From the NCBI GenBank assembly GCA_003009815.1, contig PXPD01000014.1:1-14862 (forward strand): a stretch of 14,862 bases of DNA, in the 5' to 3' direction. The stretch comes from Nanohaloarchaea archaeon SW_4_43_9 (lineage in GTDB: Archaea; Nanohalarchaeota; Nanosalinia; Nanosalinales; Nanosalinaceae). A program made the translations under genes and the position numbers. This document shows positions 14,373-14,862 of this stretch, piece by piece. The notes below the pieces were generated by a model. It was given only the letters and a program-made list of their open reading frames with translations. It did not search any database and had not been told where the DNA came from. Every line of letters starts with the position of its first letter. Position 1 is the stretch's first letter.

Positions 14373-14862
14373 TTATTTCTTACCTCTTCTCTTTCTGTAA
14401 CCGATTTCTGACAGGAAGACTAAAAGTGCTGTGGCAAGGAAATACACAGATATATCTTTCTGTTTTTCTACTTCTGTACTGTTAAACTGCTTTACAGATT
14501 CTTTGATCTCATCTTTCTGATCTGGTGTAAAGACTTTTCCTCCTGTCTCCTGTGCCAGGTTTTTGTTTTCTGAGTAACCTATATCCTCAACTTCATCATT
14601 GTAGTTATAGCTGTAGACTGCGTCATTGAAACTGTGGAAACCTGTATTTTCTGTCTCCAGCTCTCCAGTGTAAAGGTTCTCTTCTTGCCTGTTAAGGCCT
14701 TTAACAGGATAGTTGGCTGTAACCTGGACTGTTTCTCCTATCTGTCCCTCGTTAATTGTTATTGTTCGGTTTTCCTTTCTCTGCGGTTCCCCAACCGTCC
14801 AGCTGAGTGTTCTTGAGACCAGCTCGGAGTTTCGGTACATTGTCGCCCCCAGATCTTTTTCC
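14373..14862 (-). CDS. C-terminal part of a membrane-anchored ectodomain protein (VWA/GATase-like), cut by right edge
   Basis: The frame is open through the right edge, so the ATG at 14840 is probably an internal Met. The visible 162 residues begin with EKDLGATMYRNSELVSRTLSW. They include a beta-rich region, a LAQETGGKVFTP segment, one membrane helix (about 137-153) and a basic tail (RKRRGKK). The KDLG...Y-x-NS-x-LVSRTLSW and ETGG segments resemble the end of large membrane proteins with VWA or glutamine-amidotransferase-like domains found beside MoxR and DUF58 genes. That family call is tentative because the main domain lies outside the window. It is probably anchored in the membrane with the domain outside, and is the first visible gene of the upstream unit of the MoxR cluster. 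Confidence 0.7.
   Translation of the reverse strand, partial: EKDLGATMYRNSELVSRTLSWTVGEPQRKENRTITINEGQIGETVQVTANYPVKGLNRQEENLYTGELETENTGFHSFNDAVYSYNYNDEVEDIGYSENKNLAQETGGKVFTPDQKDEIKESVKQFNSTEVEKQKDISVYFLATALLVFLSEIGYRKRRGKK

Noticed and set aside
1..14862. Search for CRISPR arrays, tRNAs, rRNA and insertion sequences
   Set aside because: I saw no regularly spaced repeats, cloverleaf pattern, rRNA segment or transposase motif.

Overview
The window reads as chromosomal DNA of a halophilic archaeon. It begins with translation genes of the archaeal/eukaryotic type (ribosomal protein S6e, initiation factor aIF2 gamma). The proteins are strongly acidic, a Trk potassium-uptake operon is present, and most promoters are a TTTAAA-like TATA box about 25-30 bases before the start codon. 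Moderate-to-low GC, compact genes and aspartate/serine-rich secreted proteins fit a small-genome halophile of the Nanohaloarchaeota type better than a high-GC haloarchaeon. That placement is inference.

Layout. 1-1068 (minus): rps6e then eif2g, which runs off the left edge. 1237-3331 (plus): trkH-trkA, a K+ uptake system. 3402-4814 (plus): a class I-like photolyase with a leaderless GTG start. 4811-5653 (minus): a PAP2-family membrane phosphatase/transferase, overlapping the photolyase tail to tail. 5838-7907 (plus): a large secreted, membrane-anchored surface protein with Ig-like modules, a coiled coil and a C-terminal membrane helix. Its signal peptide has no ordinary in-frame start codon. 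7897-8247 (minus): an HTH regulator. 8436-8777 (minus): a histone-fold-like protein with a coiled-coil tail. It is divergent from two small genes (8868-9092, a one-helix membrane protein; 9085-9321, a K/E-rich soluble protein), and a 12-base direct repeat lies in the shared promoter region. 9354-10526 (plus): an MFS transporter.

10528-14862 (minus): a MoxR/DUF58 cluster. Read in the direction of transcription it encodes the C-terminal part of a membrane-anchored ectodomain protein (cut by the right edge), a signal-anchored coiled-coil protein, a three-helix membrane protein, a MoxR AAA+ ATPase with its own promoter, a DUF58/VWA protein, and a COG1407-type metallophosphoesterase. The first three genes abut each other. 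The last three are 5-6 bases apart. In known MoxR-VWA systems the ATPase and DUF58 partner act as a chaperone-like pair on membrane or secreted targets; here the likely targets are the co-encoded membrane proteins.

The best candidates for something new are the histone-like protein with its divergent small-gene partners and repeat, the two unrecognised membrane genes in the MoxR cluster, the surface protein start, and active-site changes in the photolyase and aIF2 gamma. There is no rRNA, tRNA, CRISPR array or insertion sequence that I can see. No gene-free stretch exceeds 300 bases; the longest are 8248-8435 (a promoter at its right end and a possible terminator near its left end), 5654-5837 (two promoters) and 1069-1236 (a shared TATA-like element).
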